A stretch of DNA of 64,000 nt. Origin: Stieleria magnilauensis. Its GTDB lineage: Bacteria > Planctomycetota > Planctomycetia > Pirellulales > Pirellulaceae. Below the pieces are notes generated by a model. It saw only the letters and a list, made by a program, of their open reading frames with translations, did not search any database and was not told where the DNA came from. The DNA lies in assembly GCA_007753675.1 (NCBI GenBank), contig CP036432.1, positions 718,394 to 782,393 on the forward strand, written 5' to 3'. Both the position numbers and the translations under genes were made by a program. This document shows positions 26,699-34,685 of this stretch, in pieces. How positions within the stretch are numbered: position 1 is the first letter of the stretch; every line of letters begins with the position of its first letter.

Positions 26699-27173
26699 TT
26701 CATTCTCATACCTCCCCAATGGTCTACAGGGAAGCTGCATTCGCGAATCGCTTCTGATCGCTGGGAATTGAATGCAAGCGATGCAATCAATCCATGTCCC
26801 CGAGATTTCGTCTGACAATGCACATGTCGGGTTTGCGGTCAGGGCGCGCGCTGTCGCCAGCGAGCGCAAACGTTTTGTGGGTGGCGCCAGAACGATGTCC
26901 ACCCCGCCGGGTTGTCAAATCACACCCACGACGCAATCCGCGAACGCTCCGATCTGGCGGCAACCACTGAGAATCGACTGGAAATGAGGGGCGAGGTCCG
27001 CGCCGGCAACGCGTCTGCCCCACGATGGCAAGCAAAAAGAAACGCAATGGTCGGGAGACGTGACATGGAGGCGACTTCAACTCGATTCGTCTTCAATGAC
27101 TTCTTCACGGCGTCAATTCTATCGGAGCAAGCAAAGCCGGGATAGAATTGGTGATCAAACGCCGGAGACCACG

Positions 27174-28028
27174 ATGCCAGTTTCACGCCGAGAGTTTTGC
27201 GCAGCAGTTGGGACGATTCTCACCGCTGCCAGCTCAAACTTGTTCGCTGACAATCAGCAGGCCAAGCCGCTTCGAGTGATCGCCTACAACATCTTCAAGC
27301 TCACAGGCTGGCCAAGCCAGCGTAAATCGGCGCAGCAAGCTGTCGCCAACGGCCAGATGGCAAAGCGTTTGGCGATGGAACTGGCTCTGCACGATCCCGA
27401 CATCATCAACTTCTCAGAATCCCCAAATGAAGAGCTGACCCAAGAAGTTGCTGAACTTTTGGGGATGAATCACATTCGTTTTCCCAGTGGCGGAAATTGG
27501 CCGGGAACACTGCTGAGTAAATTCAAGATCATCGAATCTCAGAACGCTCCTCTGAAAGGCGAGAGACCGAAGGAGATATTTACCCGGCATTGGGGGCGAG
27601 CCACAGTTGAAATGCCGGCCGACGAACCGCTCATCGTGCATTCGGCACATCTCTTCCCAACCGCCGATCCTACGGTTCGGCTGAGAGAGATTCGAGCGAT
27701 GATCGAATCGATGAAGCCAGATCTCGATGCTGGGAAGTCGATGCTATTGATCGGCGATCTGAATCATGGCCCCGGCACTGATGAATTCAAGCTTTGGATG
27801 GACGCCGGTTGGATGGATACGTTCGCCAAGGTTGGTAAAGGCGATGGTTTCACCATCAGGTCTGATATTCCCCAATGGCGAATCGACTACGTCTTTGCTG
27901 CCGGGCCGATTGCCGAGCGAGTCGTTGAATCGAGGCCGCTGTTCGAGGGAGCTTTTCGGCTGAACCTTGACGAGGATGGATCGTTCGCCTTGAGCGACCA
28001 CTTGCCGCAGTTGGCTGTCTTTCGATAA
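27174..28028 (+). CDS. Exported endonuclease/exonuclease/phosphatase-family protein
   Basis: Started at MPVSRREFCAAVG the product has 284 residues with a twin-arginine-type signal (SRREFCAAVGTILTAASS). EEP-fold motifs follow: RVIAYNIFKL (first Asn), NFSESP, a WGRATVEMP strand, LLIGDLNHGPGTDEF with the DxN pair, and the C-terminal SDHLPQLA. Catalytic Asp, Asn and His positions are all present. Substrates of this fold range from nucleic acids to phosphoesters such as inositol lipids; export points to a small phosphoester or extracellular DNA. It ends 4 bp before a deleted copy of the composite repeat. Confidence 0.88.
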   Translation: MPVSRREFCAAVGTILTAASSNLFADNQQAKPLRVIAYNIFKLTGWPSQRKSAQQAVANGQMAKRLAMELALHDPDIINFSESPNEELTQEVAELLGMNHIRFPSGGNWPGTLLSKFKIIESQNAPLKGERPKEIFTRHWGRATVEMPADEPLIVHSAHLFPTADPTVRLREIRAMIESMKPDLDAGKSMLLIGDLNHGPGTDEFKLWMDAGWMDTFAKVGKGDGFTIRSDIPQWRIDYVFAAGPIAERVVESRPLFEGAFRLNLDEDGSFALSDHLPQLAVFR

Positions 28029-28031
28029 AAG

Positions 28032-28142
28032 AAAAAGGGATCAGGCCTCCTAGGTGGAGAGGCAAGTAATCATGCTGTTTCTCCGGCATTCATGCAATCC
28101 CAATGCAGCAATCGGTGGGTTCATTCTCTTGTCTCCCCAATG
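28032..28142. repeat. Internally deleted copy of the composite repeat
   Basis: It keeps the head (GAAAAAGGGATCAGG and the hairpin GCCTC-CTAGGTGGA-GAGGC). It then joins directly to the distal segment also found at 26,574-26,720 (TGCTGTTTCTCCGGCATTC, then GTGGGTTCATTCTC). Both ends of the longest copy are therefore retained and the middle is lost. Confidence 0.75.
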
Positions 28143-28389
28143 CCCCGCTCCGTTTACCCATTGTGTCAGGATTCGTGCTATTCGTGTGATTCGTGGACAA
28201 CTCCGTTGCTCCCCACGACCGGGACCAACCGACCATCGTGAACGCAGCCTTCCGGTTGGATAACCTGTCACGGTCATCGGATCGATTTGCTCAAGCGATG
28301 GAGGTCGCTCCAGTCTAGCTTGCCTGGCCGAATGAATTCGTCGGTTGCCCGCTGATGAGGGACCATTGCGACGAACCGTTACCGCAATA

Positions 28390-28425
28390 AAAAACCACGT
28401 CTTGCGACAGCAAAACGTGGTTTTT
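28390..28425 (-). terminator. Rho-independent terminator, probably of the tRNA-Arg gene
   Basis: AAAAACCACGT and ACGTGGTTTTT form an 11-bp stem with a 14-nt loop, followed on the minus strand by a T-run. It ends one base before the left island repeat. When the island is removed in silico it lies directly after the tRNA-Arg gene, so integration has separated the tRNA from its terminator by 11.4 kb. Confidence 0.8.
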
Positions 28426-28426
28426 G

Positions 28427-28441
28427 AGTACACCCCAGAGG
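28427..28441. other. Left attachment site of the island
   Basis: AGTACACCCCAGAGG, identical to the copy at the 3' end of the tRNA-Arg gene. The chromosomal side carries a terminator and the island side carries the displaced 3' segment of the integrase frame. Confidence 0.85.
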
Positions 28442-28607
28442 TGTTCAACAATCGGCTGAGGCACGGGGAAAACGGGCACCGGGCGAAAATGTGGTGTCAC
28501 CTGTGGTGTCACCTGTGGTGTCATTGTCTGAGTTAGTGGCGATCTGGAAAAGTCTGGATGATGACGCACGGGCCACACTGTTGGCGGTTGCACGTGACTT
28601 TGAATGA
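28428..28607 (+). pseudogene. Detached 3' segment of the integrase gene
   Basis: This startless frame is in phase with the integrase when the two island ends are joined at the 15-bp repeat. It adds 59 codons: VHPRGVQQSAEARG, a VVSPVVSPVVS repeat, and a helical tail (LSELVAIWKSLDDDAR) ending in TGA at 28,605. That tail resembles the C-terminal helix of planctomycete integrases. A hairpin follows directly. It is not broken; it is separated from its gene by integration. Confidence 0.75.
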
Positions 28608-28613
28608 CCGGTC

Positions 28614-28642
28614 GGTTGCCAACCGTCGGTTTTCGGGCAACC
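28614..28642 (+). terminator. Hairpin after the native integrase stop
   Basis: GGTTGCC and GGCAACC form an imperfect stem 6 bp after the TGA of the detached integrase segment. There is no long T-run. Its position supports this stop as the original 3' end of the integrase gene in the circular form. Confidence 0.5.
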
Positions 28643-28854
28643 GTGGGCGGAGTCAGTCAAGAAAGCGGCAGCGGCACGAAAAGCAAACACTAAACCGCCT
28701 ACATCTTGTTGAAGTTGTGAATTGGAGAGTTTCCATCGTACTAGCGAACCTTGCGTTCCCAAAATGCTAGGAATATCATCAACTTAGGTTGCATAGGCGT
28801 TCTGGCCATTTTTCGCGCAGACCAACAACATTGAATCTTCAACTTGAGCTATTC

Positions 28855-30066
28855 ATGACCGACGAATCAGACAGCAGCGACTCGCAAGGCGACGCTGCAC
28901 GGGCCAAAAAAGCCACAAAGAAAAAGACGGCCACAAAGAAAAAGACGGCCGCGAGGAAGAAGACGGCCGCGAGGAAGAAGACCGCCACGAAGAAGACAAC
29001 CAAGAAGAAATCCACTCGCGTCGAAAGACCTTATCCAAGGGTCGAGCTCCAGGAGGCGGTCAAGGTGCCTCTTGCTATTCGGCAAAAGAATGGCGGCAAC
29101 CCATGGTCCCCAGAATTGATCGCATCGGCTGTGGGATGTGCTAAGGGAAACCCGCTCTATTACCTTACAGCTGCATCACGTGCCTTTGGCCTCACGGAGG
29201 GGACGCGTGATTCGGACTCGATCTCGTTGACTGACCTTGGCCGCAGACTTGCTTATGCCGCATCCCCCGAAGAAGAGCAACAAACAAGACGCGACGCGTT
29301 TTATAAGATCGAAATTTTCAGGAAAGTTATCGAGCATTACGACGGTAGCGAACTACCGGAAATGAAGTATCTTCAAAACACGCTTGAAGACAACTTTGGC
29401 TTGGACCCTTCGATTCACGAAGAATTCGCAGATCTGTTTCGTAAAAACTGTGAATACGTCGGAATCACGGAGGGCTCTATTGAAAGCCCCAGTGAACAGA
29501 ATGGGAAAACACAGCAGTCATCAAATGTTCGTGTGACGGGTGTTGCAGGTGCCGATTTCGTGACGGTCGCCGAGCCAGAAGAAGACACCGGACTGATGTG
29601 TTTCGTGGCAATGCCTTTCAGCGAACGGTATGACGAACACCCAAAGGGATTCTTCAGCGAAGTCTTGAAGCAGATCATCGCCCCCGCTGGACGGAAAGCT
29701 GGATTTCGCGTGGTCACAGCAAGGAAGCAAGGAAGCGATGTCATTCACGCGACAATTGTGAATGGCCTATTGGACGCGGATTTGGTTGTCGTTGATTTGA
29801 CGGAACACAATCCCAACGTACTTTTCGAACTTGGCATGCGAATGGCTGACGATAAACCAGTTGCGTTGATCCGAGCGACAGGGACGAAACCAATCTTCGA
29901 TGTTGACAACATGCTGAGGGTTGAGCAATACAGTCCGTGCCTTTGGCCATCCACCGTTGAAATCGACATGCCCAAGGTCGCAGACCACATTCGCGGAGCA
30001 TGGGACCATCGCGATAATGAGCAGTCGTATATGAAGATTCTTCGGAACAAACGGGAAACTAAGTAG
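28855..30066 (+). CDS. Lys-rich tail, DUF5343 and deoxyribosyltransferase-like effector candidate
   Basis: The 403-residue protein starts MTDESDSSDSQG. Residues 17-53 are histone H1-like repeats (AKKATKKKTATKKK). Residues about 60-205 match DUF5343 (VKVPLAIRQKNGGNPW, LTAASRAFGLTEGTRDS). Residues about 246-385 have the nucleoside 2-deoxyribosyltransferase/TIR-like fold: MCFVAMPFSERYD, then LDADLVVVDLTEHNPNVLFE, whose Glu is the family's catalytic residue. NAD- or nucleotide-cleaving domains of this type act as effectors in several antiphage systems. Together with the neighbouring Shedu-like nuclease this suggests a defence role. The basic tail may bind DNA. A start 22 codons upstream is less likely. 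Confidence 0.8.
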   Translation: MTDESDSSDSQGDAARAKKATKKKTATKKKTAARKKTAARKKTATKKTTKKKSTRVERPYPRVELQEAVKVPLAIRQKNGGNPWSPELIASAVGCAKGNPLYYLTAASRAFGLTEGTRDSDSISLTDLGRRLAYAASPEEEQQTRRDAFYKIEIFRKVIEHYDGSELPEMKYLQNTLEDNFGLDPSIHEEFADLFRKNCEYVGITEGSIESPSEQNGKTQQSSNVRVTGVAGADFVTVAEPEEDTGLMCFVAMPFSERYDEHPKGFFSEVLKQIIAPAGRKAGFRVVTARKQGSDVIHATIVNGLLDADLVVVDLTEHNPNVLFELGMRMADDKPVALIRATGTKPIFDVDNMLRVEQYSPCLWPSTVEIDMPKVADHIRGAWDHRDNEQSYMKILRNKRETK

Positions 30067-30747
30067 TGCGTGGGCTTCGTCGGGTTGGTTTCGGGATTTG
30101 GGACTGAGCAGACACCGCACGGCTTACCGGAATCCCCGTTCCACCGTCGCCAAGATACCGGCAACCGGCACGGTGATACTTGGTTCCCGACGCGGTCACG
30201 CAAACAGTTGCGTCTGTGTCCCGCGTCGTCGGCTCGCTAGTCGGTAACGCGGTTTCGATCCGTTGCCCGTTTCGGTAATCCCACTGGGCAACGCGTCGGG
30301 CATCTTGCCATAGTCCGCGATTCGCCGCCCGTGCTTCATGTTGTGCGGTCGCTAGCTCCGCGTCTTGGTTGTATTTCACGTAATGCCACGCGAGACCAGA
30401 CGCGACAAGTTCACGGTTTAGCCAAACGTCGCCCACGTAAAGGTGGGCAAGTGTTCGCCCATAGCGATCGGTTCCCGAATCAACCACGCGGACGGAAGCG
30501 TTAGCGGTCGCAGTGGCTAGCCACTGCATAGCGTGATCACCAACTGTTGGGCTTTTTCCGGTGCGTCGATTCCCACTAGCCGGATTTTCAATTCCGATCA
30601 ATCGGACGCGGATCATTTGACTGTGTCCCCATCCATCACATGGGCAACCGTGCCGACGGTTCCCGGCAGCAATAGCGGTTGTTGCGTCGGTGTTGGGCGG
30701 TGGCAACCGATCAAGAGCAAAAGGCGAAGGGCGATGACGCGGAACAT
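30059..30747 (-). pseudogene. Thermonuclease (SNase-like) lipoprotein, frameshifted
   Basis: Two frames together make a staphylococcal-nuclease-like protein. The first (30,613-30,747) encodes a lipoprotein signal (VIALRLLLLIGC) and HVMDGDTVK, then stops. The second begins one base back (ATGA overlap at 30,616) with MIRVRLIGIENPASG and runs through DRYGRTLAHLYVG, WLNRELVASGLAW and ANRGLW. A further shift near the C-terminus separates YHRAGCRYL from a PCGVCSVP that would complete the usual cysteine tail. The Asp and Glu expected after RLIGI are E and A. Translational reinitiation at the overlap is possible, but two shifts suggest decay. Confidence 0.7.
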
Positions 30748-30870
30748 TAAGTCGGGCGGGCTGCGTGTCGGCGTAAGCGGTCATTCTACCCGCTACGACG
30801 GTCATTGATTGTTCGGTAAGATTGGTACCTGAAAACCTGAAAACCCAATACCTAGCTTGAGGGCAATTAG

Positions 30871-31755
30871 TTGACCATCTCGGACCAGACCTACGAAATT
30901 GAAAAAGGCCCACCCGCTATCGATTTCCGAACTTACAAGGAAAATTTATTAGTTGAATATCGTGCTTTGCTTGACTCAGCGGAACATGAGAATGAGCTAC
31001 AGGACTTTCTCGAAAGGCATCCGTCGCTCGTCCCCGGTGCATTTACGCCTGGAAATCAGTCCGGACACTCACCACGAAACAACGCACTTTTTTCGCAACC
31101 GAAACTTCCCGGATTTGGTGGTAAGGTTCCTGACTTTCTATGGCTCTCAGGACATAGCAGCTGCGACTACGCCGCCTTGATTGAAATCGAATGCCCCACA
31201 AAGAAGCTTTTCACCAACGACGGGCAGCAGCGGGCAGAATTTAGTCAAGCATACAACCAGATCAAGGATTGGCGAATTTGGTTTGAGACAAGTGCGAACA
31301 AGCAAATCTTTTTCGATCACTATGGGCTATCAGGAAGATATCGTTTTTCCCGAGCCTTCGACCTTCACTTCATCTTGATTTATGGACGACGAAGCGAGTT
31401 CCAAGACAACCCTTCACTGTCGATAAAAAGAAACTCACTTATGAGCGGCCGAAACGAAGAGTTGATTAGTTTCGATAGGCTAATGCCTCACGATTGGCTC
31501 GAATCAGCGACCACAGTTGTGAACAAGGGGATGGCAGAGCTTGAGGTCAAGTTCGTTCCCGAAACGTTTTTAATTCATCCGTGGGATATTCGATACCAAT
31601 TGGAGATGAAAGGACTGGCGGACGCGATTCAAGGTAATCCAAGAATTGACGCCAGTCGCCGTGAGTTCCTATTGCGTCGGCTTGTCTATTGGCGGGAGTG
31701 GAAAGAGCGAACCAAGGACTCATCTCCAATCATGAAACTTTCTGACTTTGAGTAA
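30871..31755 (+). CDS. Shedu-like DUF4263 nuclease
   Basis: This 294-residue protein starts at TTG with a GAGG site 8 bp upstream; no earlier start is available. Residues 40-60 (ENELQDFLERHPSLVPGAF) and 86-130 (PDFLWL, LIEIECPTKKLF, FSQAYNQIKDW) match the SduA/DUF4263 PD-(D/E)XK nuclease core, with D88, E105 and E107 as metal-ligand candidates and Q130. The usual ExK is here ExE-C-P-T-K, a variant that weakens certainty of catalysis. Shedu is a known single-gene antiphage system; the neighbour is a deoxyribosyltransferase-like effector candidate in the same island. Confidence 0.75.
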   Translation: MTISDQTYEIEKGPPAIDFRTYKENLLVEYRALLDSAEHENELQDFLERHPSLVPGAFTPGNQSGHSPRNNALFSQPKLPGFGGKVPDFLWLSGHSSCDYAALIEIECPTKKLFTNDGQQRAEFSQAYNQIKDWRIWFETSANKQIFFDHYGLSGRYRFSRAFDLHFILIYGRRSEFQDNPSLSIKRNSLMSGRNEELISFDRLMPHDWLESATTVVNKGMAELEVKFVPETFLIHPWDIRYQLEMKGLADAIQGNPRIDASRREFLLRRLVYWREWKERTKDSSPIMKLSDFE

Positions 31756-32199
31756 GCTTCACAATCCGACCATTCCGCGACTGGATAGGGCACCCCGCAA
31801 CACCGCTACCTTCGCTGCACATCACCGCACCGAAATAACCGAGCACCCTGCTACCACCCTCCCGACCCGGCTTCCCCGACACACCGACATAACCACTACG
31901 GTACGCCACCGCCCCGCCGCGTTGCTGATCGGATGCCCGGTAGCCTGTCGCCAACGTATCGTGACAGGTGGGCCGATCCCGTCGGCCATCGCCGCGACAC
32001 ACGATACAGCACTGATCACCACATCGACACGGACACCCACGGTCAACGCTTACCGTTGCCCGCGACTACACGCCCCGCGTGCGATTCCCATAGCGTGGTA
32101 GGCGTTGCGTCCAGTGACGACGCAACGCGTCGTCTCGTCAAAACATGGGATGATAGAAACTTTTGACTGCCAGACTTTGAACCGTTGACAACCGGAAAG
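31756..32199. other. Island gap, no secure gene
   Basis: A 117-residue plus-strand frame beginning at a TTG overlapping the nuclease stop is rich in Thr, Arg, Pro and His and has no motif. A minus-strand frame also exists. The plus strand is C-rich with many ACC/CAC words. Neither frame is convincing. Confidence 0.4.
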
Positions 32200-32502
32200 C
32201 TACCCGGTGAACGCTTCCAAAATCTCGTCATCGTACAGGCCCGATTCTACTTCCATGCGAGCGAGTAAATCGAGCGTATCGGTGCATCGGCCCAGGTCAC
32301 TACGTTGGCAGTAGTCGTCACCGAAATCACACTCCAAAACGGTGACGTCGTCAACGCGGTTAATTTCATCCGGTGAGCCGGGATACCCGCTACCGTCATC
32401 GTAGTAGCGGTAGGCGGGCTCTCCGGGCGTCACGTCAACGCATACGTCGACAAGCAGGAAAACGGATTCGGTTTCAATGGCAACGGTGTGGTTGTGGAAC
32501 AT
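32200..32502 (-). CDS. Acidic small protein of unknown function
   Basis: Started at MFHNHTVAIETES the product has 100 residues and is strongly acidic (YYDDGSGYPGSPDEINRVDD, ECDFGDDY). The start has a TGAGG site nearby. It begins 10 bp after the stop of the preceding 47-residue frame, so the two are likely co-transcribed. Small acidic proteins are common in phage-type islands, some acting as DNA mimics, but nothing specific can be assigned. Confidence 0.55.
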   Translation of the reverse strand: MFHNHTVAIETESVFLLVDVCVDVTPGEPAYRYYDDGSGYPGSPDEINRVDDVTVLECDFGDDYCQRSDLGRCTDTLDLLARMEVESGLYDDEILEAFTG

Positions 32503-32512
32503 GGTGCGAACC

Positions 32513-32656
32513 TCAAACAGTTTCGAGCAAGTGGTACAGCTCATCGGTCAGAATCACGGACGGTGAGTGGTCGCGTGCGATGACGAAGCACTGACGAGCT
32601 GGGAAGTGCTGACGGCGGAGATACCAGTAGATGGACAGGCGAAACGGGCGAAGCAT
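32513..32656 (-). CDS. 47-residue basic protein of unknown function
   Basis: The frame MLRPFRLSIYWYLRRQHF ends DELYHLLETV. Its N-terminal half is basic and aromatic and its C-terminal half is mildly acidic. It ends just upstream of the acidic small protein and appears to share its transcript. No domain is recognised. Confidence 0.45.
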   Translation of the reverse strand: MLRPFRLSIYWYLRRQHFPARQCFVIARDHSPSVILTDELYHLLETV

Positions 32657-32746
32657 CGGACGGACTCAAGAGGTGAAAAACGGGACAGTCGACAGCCCCC
32701 ATGCCGTCACTAAACTATAGTCCGTGACGTCTCCCGAGCCGGGAAA

Positions 32747-32917
32747 ATGAGCCAACATTCCGAGCACCCGGCGACCCCGCCTACGGTGGGTGGAGTCGTG
32801 CCGGTCGTAGCGGTCACACCGGTTATCGGGCCCTCGCATTCGGCACATCCCGCACAGGCCGGAGAACCGAAACCCCGCTTCCGAGTGGCGGCGTCCGTGC
32901 CCCGCCGCCGCTATTAG
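32747..32917 (+). CDS. Possible 56-residue small protein
   Basis: MSQHSEHPATPPTVGG followed by Val/Pro/His-rich sequence and a basic end (VAASVPRRRY). The upstream GAGCCGGG is only a weak ribosome binding site and no homology is recognised, so this may be a chance frame. Confidence 0.25.
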   Translation: MSQHSEHPATPPTVGGVVPVVAVTPVIGPSHSAHPAQAGEPKPRFRVAASVPRRRY

Positions 32918-33032
32918 GCCGATCGTCCAATATGTGACACCCCATTGATTTGCCGCGTGTGTCGTCCCTTTTAAGCGATTCCCGGCGTCCCACTTGCCGA
33001 GGCTCTGCCGACCGGCGTGCTATGCTTCCAAG

Positions 33033-33362
33033 ATGAAGAAACCGACAACCATTGACGAGCTATTGAAGCTGACCGCCGCCGAGCGGAAACGTCTCGGCGT
33101 CACGCTCACGGCTTCCGGCTTGGCACTGCTCAAGTCATTGAGCGTATGCCCGTCATGTGACCGCCGCGTGGCCGCCATCCAGAAAGCAAAAGCAGAGGGC
33201 AGGCTTGGCCCCAAGTCGACGCGGACGGATGCCAAGACAAGTGAGAAGGCACGCAAGCTAAGGGCCAAGGGTTTGTCATATCGAGCCATCGCAGCCGAGC
33301 TGTCAATCAGCAGGCAGACGGCGTTTCGCCATTGCCAACCGGATGCGGGGACGTCGCGGTGA
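33033..33362 (+). CDS. Resolvase-type helix-turn-helix protein
   Basis: The 109-residue protein from MKKPTTIDELLKLTAAERK has a C-terminal helix-turn-helix like that of Hin/resolvase proteins: KARKLRAKGLSYRAIAAELS followed by ISRQTAFRHC. A CPSC pair and the second half AEGRLGPKSTRTDAKTSEK resemble the resolvase hinge, but no serine-recombinase catalytic domain precedes it. It is therefore a stand-alone DNA-binding regulator, or the C-terminus of a lost recombinase. It is the only plus-strand gene among minus-strand phage-type genes here. Confidence 0.65.
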   Translation: MKKPTTIDELLKLTAAERKRLGVTLTASGLALLKSLSVCPSCDRRVAAIQKAKAEGRLGPKSTRTDAKTSEKARKLRAKGLSYRAIAAELSISRQTAFRHCQPDAGTSR

Positions 33363-33669
33363 ACCGCCAAAAGGCAGCCAGATTCCAGCAGCCAAGGCCG
33401 CCACTGTGGCCGCCCCACAACGCCGACGCATCAAGGAAAGAGACCGCACCCTAGAGGAAAAGGGTTCAGATCCGAAGCTAGCACGCCTAGGGCGTGTAGT
33501 ATTCCCTAGCAATCTGGCGGAATTTTGGGTACGTGAATCCGAAGGCAAAGACTGGGTAATGGCTTCGGCTAACTTTTCGACTTCAAATCCGGTGAATCGG
33601 GTACCTGTTTTGACCCTCCGGTATATCAGCGGGCGTCCGTGCCCACGGCCAACGTCAACAAGACGTTGA
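33343..33669 (+). CDS. Possible 108-residue protein overlapping neighbours
   Basis: A frame starting MRGRRGEPPKGSQ inside the previous gene contains a plausible middle part (LGRVVFPSNLAEFWVRE, DWVMASANFSTSNPVNRVP). It also overlaps the 3' end of the HNH gene. No homology is recognised and it may be spurious. Confidence 0.25.
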   Translation: MRGRRGEPPKGSQIPAAKAATVAAPQRRRIKERDRTLEEKGSDPKLARLGRVVFPSNLAEFWVRESEGKDWVMASANFSTSNPVNRVPVLTLRYISGRPCPRPTSTRR

Positions 33670-34227
33670 CATCGCACGCTCTTGGATTGGGCAGGAGATA
33701 CCTTTGATTCCAGTGATTGCTTCCTCCAGGGTCCAGCCTCTTTCGAGGCGGCCGGAAAATGTTCTCGGATTCGTGCCTTCCGGCTTGAACGCAATCCTTG
33801 GGATCTCACCGAGAACACCGAGATCAAACCACGCCGTGTCTCGGCGGTTGCGCTGCTGCTCTTCGTTGGTTGCCCATGAGCAATTGCCCGGCTCGTAGTC
33901 ACCGTTCACGTCGATCCGGTCAATCGTGTGCCCATCTGGCCGGGTTCCCATGTCCTGGAGGAAGTTTTCAAAACTGTCCCAACGCTCGCACACGGCGATT
34001 CCGCGTTTGCCATAGCTAGGGTAATTCTCGTGGCTGGGATTGTTGCAACGTTCACGCATCGAACGCCACGAGTTGTGTGTTGGCGTACGATTCTCGGCTT
34101 TCCAGTCTTGAGCGGCTGCACGACTGCATTCCTTGCACACGTACTGCAAGCCGTCTAGGGTCGCTCGATTCCGGTAGAACCCAGACAGCTCTTTCGATTC
34201 ACCGCATTTCGTACAAACTTTCATCAT
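33655..34227 (-). CDS. HNH-type endonuclease, phage-type, with zinc ribbon
   Basis: The 190-residue protein begins with a four-cysteine ribbon (CTKC at 5-8, CKEC at 31-34) enclosing ELSGFYRNRATLDGL. The central part matches the phage HNH family of the form SWRSMRERCNNPSHENYPSY, GIAVCERWDSFENFLQDMG and TIDRIDVNGDYEPGNCSWAT. The C-terminus ends in a GRLERGWTLEEAITG module. A stand-alone enzyme of this kind may be a homing-type nuclease or part of a phage packaging or defence function. The same ribbon recurs in the 36,566 gene, and the C-terminal module in the 34.7-35.2 kb genes. Confidence 0.75.
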   Translation of the reverse strand: MMKVCTKCGESKELSGFYRNRATLDGLQYVCKECSRAAAQDWKAENRTPTHNSWRSMRERCNNPSHENYPSYGKRGIAVCERWDSFENFLQDMGTRPDGHTIDRIDVNGDYEPGNCSWATNEEQQRNRRDTAWFDLGVLGEIPRIAFKPEGTNPRTFSGRLERGWTLEEAITGIKGISCPIQERAMSTSC

Positions 34228-34321
34228 TCAATCTCCAGCAAAGAGGACAGAGAACGCCGACGCCCCGTCTTTGCCACCGGGACGTCGGCTAGCCTCTCGG
34301 ATCAGGAGAGGATTCGAAAAG

Positions 34322-34356
34322 GGCGAACCGAGTACCCTGCCGAGGCTCGGTTCGCC
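34322..34356. repeat. 11-bp perfect hairpin upstream of the HNH gene
   Basis: GGCGAACCGAG and CTCGGTTCGCC enclose 13 nt, about 95 bp upstream of the HNH gene start. It may act as a processing site, an operator or an attenuator; no T-run is present. Confidence 0.6.
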
Positions 34357-34461
34357 GACGGTTGCCAGCATGAGACGGCAGTCGTCATCCGAATTCCAAA
34401 GGCGTGTGAGGTTCCTTTAGCATTCGGTGGTTGCATTGCGTTACGGTGGCAATGAGCACCG

Positions 34462-34647
34462 CTAGGCTTTCACCCCCTCCGTTTGGAGTGCGGCACCACG
34501 GATATCACCACATCCGGATTCAATGCTCTTAAAGTGCGTGATTCCGGCGATAGTTCGAGTCCACCACGGAGTATTCAACGCGGTCCAGCAGACCGCGTGT
34601 TGTTTCTGCCGAACCACATCCCACGGGATAGCACTATGATTCGGCAT
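34462..34647 (-). CDS. Possible 61-residue protein
   Basis: MPNHSAIPWDVVRQKQH to QTEGVKA, with many Trp residues (TALNTPWWTRT). Its ATG sits immediately after a 10-bp hairpin. No motif is recognised; position and strand agree with the neighbouring genes. Confidence 0.35.
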   Translation of the reverse strand: MPNHSAIPWDVVRQKQHAVCWTALNTPWWTRTIAGITHFKSIESGCGDIRGAALQTEGVKA

Positions 34648-34677
34648 GGTGCCCGGTAATGTTCGCGACCGGGCACC
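34648..34677. repeat. 10-bp perfect hairpin between minus-strand genes
   Basis: GGTGCCCGGT and ACCGGGCACC enclose 10 nt just downstream of the 34,686 gene and directly before the next possible start codon. It could terminate or stabilise the upstream transcript. Confidence 0.65.
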
Positions 34678-34685
34678 GGCTATGC

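Larger units (their letters stand above)
25848..27173. other. Intergenic region with composite repeat and long inverted repeat
   Basis: It contains copy 2 of the composite repeat (25,892-26,496) and a 29-bp perfect inverted repeat (26,625-26,698). A shared end sequence (GTGGGTTCATTCTC, then CTCCCCAATG) near 26,694-26,720 recurs at 28,115. From 26,720 to 27,173 no gene or repeat is recognised. Confidence 0.6.

Noticed and set aside
20661..28142. Integron gene-cassette array
   Set aside because: Repeats follow several genes, but the sequences lack attC inverse-core/core motifs, vary from 110 to 600 bp, and no integron integrase is seen.
34540..34580. tRNA-like GTTCGAGTCC sequence
   Set aside because: The flanking bases do not form a T-stem or acceptor stem, so no cloverleaf can be drawn.
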